NCBI RefSeq assembly: GCF_016834455.1
Contig: NZ_CP069213.1
Span: forward strand, 2,542,501-2,606,500
DNA: 64,000 nucleotides
DNA from: Shewanella litorisediminis
GTDB taxonomy: Bacteria; Pseudomonadota; Gammaproteobacteria; Enterobacterales; Shewanellaceae
Direction of reading: 5' to 3'
The position numbers were made by a program, and so were the translations under genes. The notes below the pieces were generated by a model, which worked only from the letters and a program-made list of their open reading frames with translations, was not told the DNA's origin and made no database searches. Shown here one piece after another: positions 24,432-35,320 of this stretch (position 1 is the first letter of the stretch; the number at the start of each line of letters is the position of its first letter).

Positions 24432-26843
24432 ATGACAATCAAACACAAAAAAACTTTAGCCCTGGGTTTATCAACCCTCGCACTGGCAGTGTCTGCCGGT
24501 GTGCATGCCGCGCCCACTAACGCTGTCTTTGCCAAAGGCGAAAACTCGCCGTTGCCAAAGCGCTATGTAGTTAAATTCAAAAACAATGCTGCTGCCGAGC
24601 TTTACAGTGCTGAAGACGCACTCAACAGCATGCAGTATCAGCCTCGCAGCCACGAGGTATTTGGTCATCACCGCGCCCTGAATGCCGCCAGTGCCAAGGA
24701 AATGAAGCGTATCGGTCGCAGTAACGCCTATACGGTGAAGCTGGACAACAATGGCATCAAGGCCCTGCGAGCCCGTGCCGACGTTGAATTTGTGGAAGAA
24801 GACGTGCCACGTCGTCTGCTCGCTGAAACCACGCCATGGGGCCAGACCTTTGTGGGCGCGACTCAGCTGGCCGATAACCTCAGCGGCAACCGCACCATCT
24901 GTATTATCGACTCAGGTTATGATCGTGGTCATGCCGACCTGTCCGGCAACAACGTGACCGGGACCAATAACTCAGGCACAGGTAACTGGTTCGAACCCGG
25001 TAACAACAACGCCCACGGCACCCACGTTGCCGGCACCATTGCGGCGATTGCCAACGGTGAAGGCGTGGTGGGCGTACTGCCAAACCAAAATGCCAACATT
25101 CACATCATCAAAGTATTTAACGAAGCCGGCTGGGGTTATTCCTCCAGTCTGGTCAGTGCCGTGGATACCTGTGTGACCAATGGCGCCAACGTGGTCAGCA
25201 TGTCACTGGGCGGTGCCAGCTCAAGCACGACAGAGCGCAACGCACTGGCAGCCCACTACAACAATGGCGTTCTGCTGATTGCTGCCGCAGGTAACGACGG
25301 TGACAACACCCACAGTTACCCTGCATCCTACGACAGCGTGGTTTCGGTTGCTGCGGTAGACAGCACCAAGCAGCACGCTGCCTTCTCCCAGTACACCAAC
25401 CAGGTGGAAGTATCAGGTCCCGGTGAAGCTATCCTGTCTACCGTGACCCGCGGCGAAGGCCGTTTGTCGGACATAGTGGTTGGTGGTCAGTCTTATTTCA
25501 ACAACGGCGTAGTGCCTCACAACCGTTTGGTGAAATCCGGTACCAGCTACGCCCCAGCGCCAATCAATGGCACTGTTACCGCGACGCTGGCCGAGTGCAG
25601 CGTATCAGGCAGCACCTTTAACTGTGGCAACATGACAGGCAAGGTGTGTCTGGTTGAGCGCGTCGGTAACCAGGGTTCCAGCTATCCTGAAATCAATGCC
25701 GCCAAGGCCTGTCAAAACGCCGGTGCCTCTGCCACCATCGTTTACTCCAATACTGCCCTGCCCGGCCTGCAAAATCCCTTTGTGGTCGATACCAACAGCG
25801 AGCTGACCAAGGTCTCTGTGTCTGTTGACAGAGCCACAGGTCTGGCACTTCGCAGCCACATAGGTTCCAGCGTCACCGTATCCAGCGAAGGCGGTAAGGA
25901 CTACGAGTACTACAACGGTACCTCCATGGCCACTCCGCACGTTTCCGGTGTTGCTACGCTGGTATGGAGCTATCACCCAGAGTGCAGCGCCGCTCAGGTG
26001 CGTGCCGCCCTGCGTGCGACTGCCGAAGATCTGGACGTAGCGGGCCGTGACGATCGTACCGGTTACGGTATGGTTGATGCGGTTGCTGCCAAGGAGTATC
26101 TGGATGCTTCCTGTAATGGCCCAACCGATGGCGGTGGCGGTAACGGCGGCTCCGAAGCTGAAATGACCAATGGCGTTGCCAAGTCTAACCTCAGCGGTGC
26201 CAAGGGCGATGAGCTGCACTACTACATTGATGTGCCTGCCGGCGCCACCAACCTGAACTTCGCCATGAGCGGTGGCAGCGGTGATGCGGACTTGTACGTT
26301 CAGTACGGCGCTGCGCCAACCACCAGCAGCTACGATTGCCGTCCATGGAAAGGCGGTAACACCGAGTCTTGCCCAATCACAACCGCTCAGGCCGGTACCT
26401 ACTACGTGATGGTACAGGGTTACAATGCCTTCAGTGGTGTGAACCTGGTTGCCAGCTACACTGCCCCCACCGGCGGCAGCACCGGCGGTACCACGGGCCC
26501 CGCGACTTACACCAACACCGATAACTACAGTATTCCGGACAACAACACTGCCGGGATCAGCAGCCCCATCGATGTAAGCCGCAGTGGTGATGCTGGCACT
26601 GTTACCGTGAAAGTGAACATAGTGCACACCTACATTGGCGATCTGCAGGTTGAGCTTATCACCCCGAATGGCCAGGTAGCCGTACTGCACGACAACACAG
26701 GCGCAGGCACTGACAACATCAGCAAGACTTACACTGTGAACGCTACAGGTGTTGAATCTCAGGGTACCTGGAAGCTGAAAGCCGTGGACAGTTCACGCCG
26801 TGACACTGGCTACATTGACTCATGGGAAATCTCTTTCCAATAA
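24432..26843 (+). CDS. Secreted S8 serine protease with PA, PPC and P domains
   Basis: An 803-residue extracellular subtilisin-like protease. It has a signal peptide (LALGLSTLALAVSAGVHA), then an inhibitor I9-type propeptide (about 42-127, KRYVVKFKNNAAAEL to VEEDVPRRL). The catalytic domain carries Asp160 in IIDSGYD, His195 in NAHGTHVAGT and Ser498 in NGTSMATPHVSG. A protease-associated (PA) domain is inserted between His and Ser, around residues 385-480 with its own cysteines (CSV, NCG, KVCLVERV, KACQ). A PPC domain (about 580-670) and a C-terminal P/proprotein-convertase domain (about 690-803, ending SWEISFQ) follow, joined by Gly/Thr-rich linkers. It presumably degrades proteins outside the cell. 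Monocistronic, with a terminator. Confidence 0.93.
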   Translation: MTIKHKKTLALGLSTLALAVSAGVHAAPTNAVFAKGENSPLPKRYVVKFKNNAAAELYSAEDALNSMQYQPRSHEVFGHHRALNAASAKEMKRIGRSNAYTVKLDNNGIKALRARADVEFVEEDVPRRLLAETTPWGQTFVGATQLADNLSGNRTICIIDSGYDRGHADLSGNNVTGTNNSGTGNWFEPGNNNAHGTHVAGTIAAIANGEGVVGVLPNQNANIHIIKVFNEAGWGYSSSLVSAVDTCVTNGANVVSMSLGGASSSTTERNALAAHYNNGVLLIAAAGNDGDNTHSYPASYDSVVSVAAVDSTKQHAAFSQYTNQVEVSGPGEAILSTVTRGEGRLSDIVVGGQSYFNNGVVPHNRLVKSGTSYAPAPINGTVTATLAECSVSGSTFNCGNMTGKVCLVERVGNQGSSYPEINAAKACQNAGASATIVYSNTALPGLQNPFVVDTNSELTKVSVSVDRATGLALRSHIGSSVTVSSEGGKDYEYYNGTSMATPHVSGVATLVWSYHPECSAAQVRAALRATAEDLDVAGRDDRTGYGMVDAVAAKEYLDASCNGPTDGGGGNGGSEAEMTNGVAKSNLSGAKGDELHYYIDVPAGATNLNFAMSGGSGDADLYVQYGAAPTTSSYDCRPWKGGNTESCPITTAQAGTYYVMVQGYNAFSGVNLVASYTAPTGGSTGGTTGPATYTNTDNYSIPDNNTAGISSPIDVSRSGDAGTVTVKVNIVHTYIGDLQVELITPNGQVAVLHDNTGAGTDNISKTYTVNATGVESQGTWKLKAVDSSRRDTGYIDSWEISFQ

Positions 26844-26858
26844 TCGATTGAGTCTGTG

Positions 26859-26886
26859 AAAAAGGAGCCTTCGGGCTCCTTTTTTA
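26859..26886 (+). terminator. Subtilisin gene terminator
   Basis: AAAAAGGAGCC / GGCTCCTTTTTT with a TTCG loop. Confidence 0.88.
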
Positions 26887-26964
26887 TTGGTCGTTGGTCG
26901 GAAAAGTCATTCAGCGCAGCGAATAGGTTCATCCGCCCTGTGTGGCCACGCCATTTAAGCTGCA

Positions 26965-27504
26965 CTACTTGAGACACTGAGGGACTATCACCACATCGTA
27001 CTGGCCATTGGATACACGCACGTTCCCCTCTTCATCGATATTCACCGCCAACGTCATGGTTTTGGCCACAAAAGGCAACAATGCCTCAAGGCTTGGATTA
27101 TCAAACGCGAGCACAGACAGGGTGTCGATTCGGGCGCACTTTCCTGCCATCTCGTCCCACCAATGGCTTAAATCCTGTCCCCCGTAGGCGAACACCACCA
27201 CCTTATCGGCCCTGTGGACAGCGCGTTTTATCCGCCGCTCATCCGCCAGGCCAAACTCCGCCCACAGTAAATAATGTCCATCCATGGCTTGCTCACAGAG
27301 CTCCGGCTCATCCTGATTGCACAGCTCACCGACAAACTTAAGTTCGGCAGAGGCATAAAGCGCAAAGGCAAGCAGCCTCAGCATCAGCCGCTCTTCTGTC
27401 TCGGAGGGGTGCCGAGCCAGTGTCAGTTTGTGATAGCCAAAATAGCCACGACGCAGATCGGCAATCTCAAAGCTGACTTTATGGACATCGGACTTAAGCG
27501 TCAT
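26965..27504 (-). CDS. yaeQ: YaeQ family protein
   Basis: A 179-residue protein matching YaeQ throughout: FEIADLRRGYFGYHKLTLAR, the highly conserved ARHPSETEERLMLRLLAFAL, and LLWAEFGLADERRIKRA. YaeQ has a PD-(D/E)XK nuclease-like fold; its function is unsettled (it was once linked to suppression of rfaH defects). It is the last gene of a three-gene set with the siroheme synthase (18 bp upstream) and a rhodanese. Confidence 0.92.
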   Translation of the reverse strand: MTLKSDVHKVSFEIADLRRGYFGYHKLTLARHPSETEERLMLRLLAFALYASAELKFVGELCNQDEPELCEQAMDGHYLLWAEFGLADERRIKRAVHRADKVVVFAYGGQDLSHWWDEMAGKCARIDTLSVLAFDNPSLEALLPFVAKTMTLAVNIDEEGNVRVSNGQYDVVIVPQCLK

Positions 27505-27522
27505 GGCGATGACGGGATGGCG

Positions 27523-28434
27523 TTAAAGTGCGCCTGGCTTAAGATGCCTGGCCTGGGGGAAATGGGCCCGCAGCGCCTTTATCTGGGCCGCATCAGCATA
27601 CACCAGCACCCGTTGACCCGTTTCCAGCGTCTTATCCAAGGCAGCCAAAGAAGAAGGAGGCCTGCGCTCGGCATCACGCCTGAGCAGTTCATTAAGCTCC
27701 GGCGGCAAGCTGCTGTCGGTTTCGATAATATCGAGGCGCTGCAACATGGCCATGGCAGCGATGGGCAACAGCCGTGGCGAGGTATCCTCATCAATCAGCA
27801 GCAGCTCGCCCTGCCCATCGAGTGACAAAAACGCATCTTCGAAATGAAGCTCTGTCTGACCATCAAATCTGTCGCCATTGAGGGCAAAAAATCGCTCCCA
27901 GAAACGTCGACGAGCGGGCACAGTGGCCAGGGTTTCCTGCACCTGTTGCCGACGCGCCGCAATAAAATCGAACAGCGGCGTCAGTGAGGGCGGCAGCCAG
28001 GCTTCAAGGCGTGCCCGAATGTCTCTGGCAAACACAGGAGCGGCACCTGCCGTACTGATGGCCACCACCAGGCGACCACGATCGACAATGGAAGGCGTGA
28101 TAAAGTCGCAATATGCCGGGTTATCCACCACATTGGCCCACATACTCCGGCTGCGGGCGATACCCGCGAGGCGTATGTTCAAGGCTTCATCATTGGTGGC
28201 AAGGTAAAGCAAATCCCAATCGTAAATATCATCATCATTTACGGGCCGTTCATGGAGGACAACGCGGCCACTGCGTTTCAGTGCCTGAATATCGTCACAG
28301 GCCTCAGTGGCAATCACGGTGATCCGTGCGTCGGTGCGACAAAGCAGTTCCAGCTTACGGGCAGCAACGTCACCGCCACCCACGACCAGAACCGAACGGT
28401 CTCGTGTATCAACAAACAGGGGGAAATATTGCAT
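27523..28434 (-). CDS. Precorrin-2 dehydrogenase/ferrochelatase with vestigial SUMT tail
   Basis: A 303-residue protein. Residues 1-205 match the N-terminal half of E. coli CysG: NAD-binding VVGGGDVAARK (17-27), the catalytic-type Asp104 in NVVDNP, FITPSIVDRGRLVVAIST, and RRRFWERFF. This half oxidises precorrin-2 and inserts iron to make siroheme for sulfite and nitrite reductases. Residues 209-290 align with the start of CysG's methyltransferase (SUMT) domain. For example, ELNELLRRDAERR here resembles DIMNLVRRDADRV there, but the SAM-binding VGAGPGD is replaced (LIDEDTSP) and the rest of the domain is missing. A separate cobA-type gene must supply precorrin-2. It sits 8 bp after the rhodanese gene. 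Confidence 0.9.
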   Translation of the reverse strand: MQYFPLFVDTRDRSVLVVGGGDVAARKLELLCRTDARITVIATEACDDIQALKRSGRVVLHERPVNDDDIYDWDLLYLATNDEALNIRLAGIARSRSMWANVVDNPAYCDFITPSIVDRGRLVVAISTAGAAPVFARDIRARLEAWLPPSLTPLFDFIAARRQQVQETLATVPARRRFWERFFALNGDRFDGQTELHFEDAFLSLDGQGELLLIDEDTSPRLLPIAAMAMLQRLDIIETDSSLPPELNELLRRDAERRPPSSLAALDKTLETGQRVLVYADAAQIKALRAHFPQARHLKPGAL

Positions 28435-28442
28435 CGGCAGTC

Positions 28443-28802
28443 CTAGTCAGTCACCAACGGCAGCTGACGGGCAACCCAGGCCTTGTAGCCTCCTACGAGG
28501 GAAGCCACCTTGGTGTACCCCATAAGCTGCAGATTATAGGCTGCCAATGCAGAGCGATAACCGCCACCGCAGTAAAGTAACAAGGGGGTCGATTTATCGG
28601 GGAAACGGGTTTCAACATCCCGTTCCAGAATGCCGCGGCCCAGGTGTCTGGCGCCGGGAAGTCTGTCTTTAAGCCATTCGTGATCTTCACGCACGTCGAG
28701 CAGTTGCCAGCTGTCGTCAGCCTGATACTCCTCAACGGTGATTTCGGTGACCTTGGGAAGTATAGATTCAACCAAGGCAACAAATCCGGGATTATGCTGC
28801 AT
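28443..28802 (-). CDS. Cytoplasmic rhodanese-like protein
   Basis: A 119-residue single rhodanese domain without signal peptide: LLDVREDHEWLKDRLPGARH and the active-site loop CGGGYRSALAA with the catalytic Cys. Close in plan to GlpE/PspE-type sulfurtransferases. It is first in an operon with siroheme synthase and yaeQ; the pairing with siroheme production suggests a link to sulfur assimilation, but this is inference. Confidence 0.88.
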   Translation of the reverse strand: MQHNPGFVALVESILPKVTEITVEEYQADDSWQLLDVREDHEWLKDRLPGARHLGRGILERDVETRFPDKSTPLLLYCGGGYRSALAAYNLQLMGYTKVASLVGGYKAWVARQLPLVTD

Positions 28803-28878
28803 TTTGAATTCCTTATGATGCCCTTTTGCGACCAGTGTAGTGCTATGGTCTGGGCTTCACAAGTGAAGCATGACAAGT

Positions 28879-29196
28879 TCAGTTATGGGCTTCGCTGCGC
28901 TCTGAACTACAATGCCAACAGAGCTCAAAGCTGGCTTCATTCATCTCATGGCAGTGCAAACATTGCCATTGGGGACGGTCGCCTCCCAGGCTGTCCAGCT
29001 GGCTTTGAGCCTTGGCGAGCTCAGATTCATAGACCCACAACTCCACATTCTGCAGATCCACCGGCAGTTCACCCACACCACCGAGCAAGGCCTCACCCCT
29101 TAGCTCAACCTGTATACCAGCTACCTGCAACAGGCCTTTCCAGGTGTGTGCCTGCAGCAAATTACCACCGGCCAATAAACATTTACGTTGTTCCAT
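28879..29196 (-). CDS. DUF2007 protein with C-terminal zinc ribbon
   Basis: A 105-residue protein. Residues 1-70 are a DUF2007 (putative signal-transducing, PII-like fold) domain: CLLAGGNLLQAHTWKGLLQV, a VELRGEALLGGVGELP loop and the VELWVYESELAKAQSQL helix. Residues 77-97 add a CLHC-x(10)-CWHC zinc-ribbon pattern. The combination suggests a small metal-binding regulator; partners are unknown. It stands alone between the rhodanese operon and secF, on the minus strand. Confidence 0.85.
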   Translation of the reverse strand: MEQRKCLLAGGNLLQAHTWKGLLQVAGIQVELRGEALLGGVGELPVDLQNVELWVYESELAKAQSQLDSLGGDRPQWQCLHCHEMNEASFELCWHCSSERSEAHN

Positions 29197-29353
29197 CGGA
29201 CTTTCCTACAACCACTGCTGTCTCTTTTGATGTATGCCCCACTCCCGGGCCAGCCCATGCTATCGACAAATCGCCGTAAAATCGAGCACTGAAAAGCGGG
29301 TATTGTTAACGTTTTTAGAACATGCTGTTCAATATTCACGAAAATGAACCATA

Positions 29354-29382
29354 AAAAAACCACCCCGAAGGATGGTTTTTCA
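29354..29382 (-). terminator. Terminator of the tgt-yajC-secDF operon
   Basis: On the minus strand, AAACCATCC / GGGTGGTTT with a TTCG-type loop and a T-run, 15 bp past the secF stop. Confidence 0.85.
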
Positions 29383-29396
29383 AGTGACATCAGGCC

Positions 29397-30344
29397 TCAG
29401 GGCATGATGGAAGGCTGATCGGCGCCTTCTTTTTCCACTTCTACCGGCATCATGTGCTCCCGGTTGATACCGAGTCGGATGGCCAGATAACTCGCCACAT
29501 AGATGGACGAGTAAGTACCCACCACAATACCCAGCAGCAGCGCCGTGGCAAAGCCGTGAATCAGGGTACCGCCCTTGAGGAACAGTGCCACAACGGTGAT
29601 CAGCGTGGTACCAGTAGTGATAATGGTACGGCTCATGGTCTGGGTGATAGAGGTGTTAACCACTTCTTCCGGACTGCCCTTACGCATCTTGAGGAAGTTC
29701 TCACGAATACGGTCAAATACCACGATGGTATCGTTGAGGGAGTAACCCACTACCGTCAAAAGCCCCGCCAGAACCGTGAGGTCGAACTCCAGCTGCAGCA
29801 CAGAGAACACACCGAGCGTCACGATAACGTCGTGGGCCAGTGCGGCCACCGAACCTGCGGCAAGACGCCACTCGAAGCGGAAAGACACGTAAATAAGGAT
29901 ACAGATAAGCGCCACCAGTACCGCGAGGCCACCCTGCTCTGCCAGTTCCTTACCCACCTGTGGACCGACGAATTCAACCCGCTTCTGGGTCACGTCTGCA
30001 TCGAGCTTTTTGGCCTCAGCCATCACGATGCGAACCTGATCGTCGCTCTTCACGCCGTCACGCACCTGCAGACGCACCAGCACATCGCGGCTTGAACCAA
30101 AGTTCTGAACCACGGCGCCGGCCACTTCGGGCTCGGTCATGCTGTTTCGCAGGGTCTCCAGGTTAGCCGGTTTGGAGAATTCCATCTCCACCACGGTGCC
30201 CCCGGTAAAGTCCAGGCCCCAGTTAATGCCCCGGGTCGCCAGCGACACCAGTGAGCCCACTACCAAAATGGCAGACAGGATACTGATGGGCAGCGCGTGC
30301 TTGAGGAAGTTGATGGAGCCCTTGATATCTAAAAGCTGAAACAT
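29397..30344 (-). CDS. secF: Protein translocase subunit SecF
   Basis: A 315-residue inner-membrane protein with six helices and one large periplasmic loop after helix 1. The characteristic motifs are GINWGLDFTGGTVVEM at the start of the loop and, in helix 4-5, GYSLNDTIVVFDRIRENF, followed by MSRTIITTGTTLITVVAL. With SecD it uses the proton gradient to pull secreted proteins across the membrane after SecA. It begins 13 bp after secD and ends the operon. Confidence 0.97.
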   Translation of the reverse strand: MFQLLDIKGSINFLKHALPISILSAILVVGSLVSLATRGINWGLDFTGGTVVEMEFSKPANLETLRNSMTEPEVAGAVVQNFGSSRDVLVRLQVRDGVKSDDQVRIVMAEAKKLDADVTQKRVEFVGPQVGKELAEQGGLAVLVALICILIYVSFRFEWRLAAGSVAALAHDVIVTLGVFSVLQLEFDLTVLAGLLTVVGYSLNDTIVVFDRIRENFLKMRKGSPEEVVNTSITQTMSRTIITTGTTLITVVALFLKGGTLIHGFATALLLGIVVGTYSSIYVASYLAIRLGINREHMMPVEVEKEGADQPSIMP

Positions 30345-30357
30345 GGTATTGGCTCCC

Positions 30358-32208
30358 TCAAATCGACAGTTTCTTCACGCGCTTGCCACCCCAAAGGGCG
30401 TTAACAATCGCACGGGTGCCCACGATAGCCGTGAACATAGAAGTAGCGATACCAATCATCAGAGTCACAGCGAAGCCTTTTACCGCACCTGTGCCCACCG
30501 CAAACAGAATAAGCGCGGTGATAAAGGTAGTGATGTTGGCATCCGCAATGGTCGACAGAGCATTGCCGTAACCTTCATGGATAGCCTGCTGCACGCTGCG
30601 ACCGGCACGAAGTTCTTCACGAATACGCTCGTAAATCAGCACGTTGCCATCGACCGCCATACCCACTGTCAGTACCATACCGGCAATACCCGGCAGGGTC
30701 AGTACTGCACCCGGAATCATGGACATCACACCCACGACCATGATGAGGTTGGCGCACAGGGCCAGGTTGGCAATCACACCGAAGGCACGGTAGTAAACCA
30801 GCATAAACGCCAGCACCACAGCCATACCCCAAATCATCGCCTGCAAACCGTTTTCGATGTTTTCTGCACCCAGGCTTGGACCAATGGTGCGTTCTTCCAC
30901 GATGGACACTGGAGCAATCAGGGCACCGGCACGCAGCAAGAGCGCCAGATTCTGCGACTCGCTGTGGGTCAGACCCGTGATAACAAAATTACGGCCAAGG
31001 CGTGCCTGAATGGTGGCAACCGAGATAACTTCCTCGATTTTACGCATTTTCACGCTGCCATCGGGGTTACGCTCACCGCTGTCCTTATATTCAATGAACA
31101 GGGTCGCCATCGGCTTGCCGATGTTGTCCTTGGTGACGTTGGAGAAAATTTCCCCACCCTTGGCATCCAGTTGAATAGCGACCTGTGGACGGCTGTATTC
31201 ATCAAAAGAAGGCTGGGCGCCGGTAATATGGTCGCCGGTCAGCATTACTTCTTTCTTCAGCACCACAGGGCCGCCTTCGCGGCGCTGATACAGCTCGCTA
31301 CCGGCAGGCACACGGCCATTGGCTGCAGCAGCCACATCGGCTTTTTCGTCCACCATGTGGAATTCAATGGAGGCAGTCGCACCCAGAATTTCCTTGGCGC
31401 GGGCAGTGTCCTGCACGCCGGGAAGTTCCACGATGATGCGCTCAGCGCCCTGACGCTGCACCACAGGCTCTGCCACACCCAGCTCGTTAACACGGTTACG
31501 GATGGTGGTGATGTTTTGCAGCAGGGCTTCCTCTTTAATTTGCTTGAGGTAAGCCTCGCTCATCACCGCGAGCAGCACCACGTTGTCGCCACTGGATATG
31601 TCCGAAAACACCATGTCATTGCCACGGCTCTTCAGGAAACGCTCAGCCTGAGACAGGGTCTCGGCGTCACGGAACTTGATTTCGATACCGCGCACAGTGC
31701 GGTGTACACCGGCATAACGAATACGCTCTTCACGAAGCTGGCTGCGAAAATCGGCAATCTTGGCCTCTTCCATCTTGCGGATGGCTTCGCTCATGTCCAC
31801 TTCCATCAGGAAGTGCACACCGCCGCGAAGGTCAAGACCCAGCTTCATGGGGCTGCCGCCAACAGACTCCAGCCACTCGGGGGTGGCCGGTGCCAGGTTG
31901 AGTGCAACCGTGTACTTGTCGCCCAGCAGATCGGCTATGGCTTCTTTGGCAGTGAGCTGATCTTCCGCATTGGCCACACGCACCAGCAACTGACCGTTTT
32001 CAAGCTCAGAGCGCTTGATGCCAATGCCTTTGGCTGTGAGGGCCTCGGTCACATTCGACTGAGTCGTCGCTGTCACGTCGGCACCACGGGTAGCCACGAC
32101 CTGTACGGCATGATCCTCGCCGAACAGGTTGGGCAGCGCATAGAAGCCACCAACGGCGATGACCAGCACCACCATGATGTTCTTCCACATTGGGTATTTA
32201 TTTAGCAC
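30358..32208 (-). CDS. secD: Protein translocase subunit SecD
   Basis: A 616-residue inner-membrane protein: an N-terminal helix ([15 protein letters not shown]), a large periplasmic P1 region opened by [14 protein letters not shown], and five C-terminal helices. These carry [36 protein letters not shown] (the conserved Asp of the proton path) and [13 protein letters not shown]. Partner of SecF. It begins 18 bp downstream of yajC. The opposite strand shows a long open frame over the whole gene, which I treat as a codon-usage shadow. Confidence 0.97.
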   Translation of the reverse strand: MLNKYPMWKNIMVVLVIAVGGFYALPNLFGEDHAVQVVATRGADVTATTQSNVTEALTAKGIGIKRSELENGQLLVRVANAEDQLTAKEAIADLLGDKYTVALNLAPATPEWLESVGGSPMKLGLDLRGGVHFLMEVDMSEAIRKMEEAKIADFRSQLREERIRYAGVHRTVRGIEIKFRDAETLSQAERFLKSRGNDMVFSDISSGDNVVLLAVMSEAYLKQIKEEALLQNITTIRNRVNELGVAEPVVQRQGAERIIVELPGVQDTARAKEILGATASIEFHMVDEKADVAAAANGRVPAGSELYQRREGGPVVLKKEVMLTGDHITGAQPSFDEYSRPQVAIQLDAKGGEIFSNVTKDNIGKPMATLFIEYKDSGERNPDGSVKMRKIEEVISVATIQARLGRNFVITGLTHSESQNLALLLRAGALIAPVSIVEERTIGPSLGAENIENGLQAMIWGMAVVLAFMLVYYRAFGVIANLALCANLIMVVGVMSMIPGAVLTLPGIAGMVLTVGMAVDGNVLIYERIREELRAGRSVQQAIHEGYGNALSTIADANITTFITALILFAVGTGAVKGFAVTLMIGIATSMFTAIVGTRAIVNALWGGKRVKKLSI

Positions 32209-32226
32209 GCCTTTCGCCCTCTTGGC

Positions 32227-32562
32227 TTACAGGGACTGGATAGAGCCTTTTGGCAATACCGCTGCGATGTAGTCCTTTTTGATGGTGATGTTGGTGCTGT
32301 CGTTCAGCGCCAGCAGTACGTAGTCGCTGTCGTCGGTAATCTTGGCGATTTTACCGAGGATGCCACCGCTGGTGAGTACTTCATCACCCTTGGACAGGGA
32401 AGACATCAGAGCCTTGTGCTCTTTGACGCGCTTGGACTGAGGACGGAAGATCATAAAGTAGAAGATCAGGCCAAACAGGCCCAGCATGATCACAAGTTCC
32501 ATGGTACCGCCACCCTGAGGTGCTGCACCGGCTGCATTGGCATACGCGTTAGAAATAAACAT
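32227..32562 (-). CDS. yajC: Sec translocon accessory protein YajC
   Basis: A 111-residue protein with one N-terminal helix (MELVIMLGLFGLIFYFMIF) followed by the signature RPQSKRVKEHKALMSSLSKG, then GDEVLTSGGILGKIAKI. YajC forms a complex with SecDF. It lies 26 bp after tgt and 18 bp before secD, the usual order. Confidence 0.96.
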   Translation of the reverse strand: MFISNAYANAAGAAPQGGGTMELVIMLGLFGLIFYFMIFRPQSKRVKEHKALMSSLSKGDEVLTSGGILGKIAKITDDSDYVLLALNDSTNITIKKDYIAAVLPKGSIQSL

Positions 32563-32588
32563 AGCTTTCTCTTCTTATTGCTTGATTG

Positions 32589-33752
<1,164 letters not shown>

Positions 33753-33812
33753 CTATCGGCCGATTAAGCTCACATGGGGGCTCACCCTGACAGCTTCAAG
33801 GCAACACCCACG

Positions 33813-33842
33813 AAAAAAAAGCCCAACCAGATGGTTGGGCAG
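33813..33842 (-). terminator. queA terminator
   Basis: On the minus strand, GCCCAACCA / TGGTTGGGC with a short loop, followed by TTTTTTTT. It separates queA from tgt, so tgt-yajC-secDF needs its own promoter or read-through. Confidence 0.87.
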
Positions 33843-33865
33843 GCATTTTAAATCAAAAACCGCAT

Positions 33866-34903
33866 TCAGGGGGCTTTTTTAGTCACAAACATGGCATCGC
33901 CGTAACTGAAAAAGCGGTATTTTTGTTCAACCGCGTGTCGATAGGCGCCAATCACCTCATCAAAGCCGGCAAAGGCGCTCACCAACATGATAAGCGTTGA
34001 CTCCGGCAGGTGGAAATTGGTGACCATGGCGTCCACCACTTTGAACTCGAAGCCCGGATAAATAAAGATATCGGTATCGCCGCAAAATGGCTGCAATTCA
34101 CCTTCGCTGGCTTTGGCAGCACTTTCCAGTGAACGTACCGAGGTCGTGCCCACGGCTATCACCCGCTTACCGGCGGCCTTGGTGGCACGGATTTTTTCAA
34201 CAACATCGGCGGGAACTTCGGCCCACTCGGAGTGCATCTTGTGCTCGAGCACGTTGTCGACCCGCACCGGCTGGAAGGTACCGGCTCCCACGTGCAGGGT
34301 TACAAAGGCTGTATCCACGCCTTTTTCTTTCAGGGCTGCCAGAATCTTTTCGTCAAAGTGCAGACCCGCAGTTGGCGCGGCCACGGCGCCGGGGCGCTCG
34401 TTATACACGGTTTGGTAGCGCTCTTTATCGGCATCTTCATCGGGGCGGTCGATATAGGGGGGCAGCGGCATATGGCCCACGGCTTCAAGCACCTCGAGGA
34501 TAGATTTATCGTCCTTGAGTGACAGCTCAAACAGCGCATCGTGACGGGCATCCATCACCATTTTGTAGCCGCCATCGAGGATGATTTCGGCCCCAGGCTT
34601 GGGGGACTTGGATGAACGCACATGGGCGAGAATACGTTTGTCATCCAGCATGCGCTCCACCAGGATTTCCAGTTTGCCGCCACTGGCCTTCTGGCCAAAG
34701 AGACGCGCAGGGATAACCCGGGTGTTATTGAAAATCATCAAGTCGCCCGGCTCAATCAGCGCCAGAATATCGGTGAACTGACGATCGGCCAAGGCACCTG
34801 TGCGGCCATCCAGGTGCAGCAGACGCGACGCAGTGCGCTCTGGCATCGGATAGCGGGCAATCAGTTCATCAGGAAGATCAAAGGTAAAGTCAGCTACTCG
34901 CAT
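33866..34903 (-). CDS. queA: S-adenosylmethionine:tRNA ribosyltransferase-isomerase QueA
   Basis: A 345-residue enzyme that transfers the ribosyl part of SAM to preQ1-34 in tRNA, making epoxyqueuosine. Matches the family over its whole length: [13 protein letters not shown] at the N-terminus, [13 protein letters not shown], the [17 protein letters not shown] motif, [15 protein letters not shown], and [18 protein letters not shown]. Followed by tgt, its pathway neighbour, on the same strand. Confidence 0.97.
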   Translation of the reverse strand: MRVADFTFDLPDELIARYPMPERTASRLLHLDGRTGALADRQFTDILALIEPGDLMIFNNTRVIPARLFGQKASGGKLEILVERMLDDKRILAHVRSSKSPKPGAEIILDGGYKMVMDARHDALFELSLKDDKSILEVLEAVGHMPLPPYIDRPDEDADKERYQTVYNERPGAVAAPTAGLHFDEKILAALKEKGVDTAFVTLHVGAGTFQPVRVDNVLEHKMHSEWAEVPADVVEKIRATKAAGKRVIAVGTTSVRSLESAAKASEGELQPFCGDTDIFIYPGFEFKVVDAMVTNFHLPESTLIMLVSAFAGFDEVIGAYRHAVEQKYRFFSYGDAMFVTKKAP

Positions 34904-34963
34904 CTACAACTCTCAAGCCATGGCCAAAAGACGCGCGTAGTCTAGGGGGACAGGCGGCCAAGA

Positions 34964-35176
34964 TCAAGACGACTTGGACCTTTGCTTATCCCTTTGAGCC
35001 TGGTTGACATGGATATGGGTGCCGGAACGGGTGTCCAACTGCTCACAGGGCATGTCGAACTCGACTCTTTTGCGGGGCTTATTGTGTTTAAAGGATTTGC
35101 GGGAGATTTCGCCTGGCTGGCGAATTTGACTCGGCATCAATATGCCAAAGACGCGGGTAAACCATTTCCACATCAT
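34964..35176 (-). CDS. Small basic hypothetical protein
   Basis: The ATG at 35176 is chosen because a strong GGAGG lies 7 bases upstream, which is the main evidence for a gene. The 70-residue product begins MMWKWFTRVFGILMPS. It continues with a Lys/Arg-rich body (RKSFKHNKPRKRVEFDMP) and ends in RDKQRSKSS. A short amphipathic N-terminus and high charge are all that can be seen. It is upstream of queA on the same strand. I recognise no family. Confidence 0.5.
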   Translation of the reverse strand: MMWKWFTRVFGILMPSQIRQPGEISRKSFKHNKPRKRVEFDMPCEQLDTRSGTHIHVNQAQRDKQRSKSS

Positions 35177-35320
35177 CCATGATCCTCCGGTGGCTGTTAC
35201 TCTGGGTACGGATGTCACCTCCTTCAGGCCCCGTTCACTCTGCGGCGAATTAAGATTGGGGTTTCCTGGACATCAATGGTCATGATACCTTGAACCCTCA
35301 CGCCACACCAAGCCCAAAAT

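Noticed and set aside
25605-26690. A 361-codon open frame antisense to the subtilisin gene
   Set aside because: Low-complexity Gly/Val/His composition and full overlap with a confident protease gene.
30343-32205. A 620-codon open frame on the plus strand across secD
   Set aside because: It is exactly antisense to the well-supported secD gene and rich in His, Thr and Gln without domains; a shadow of secD codon usage.
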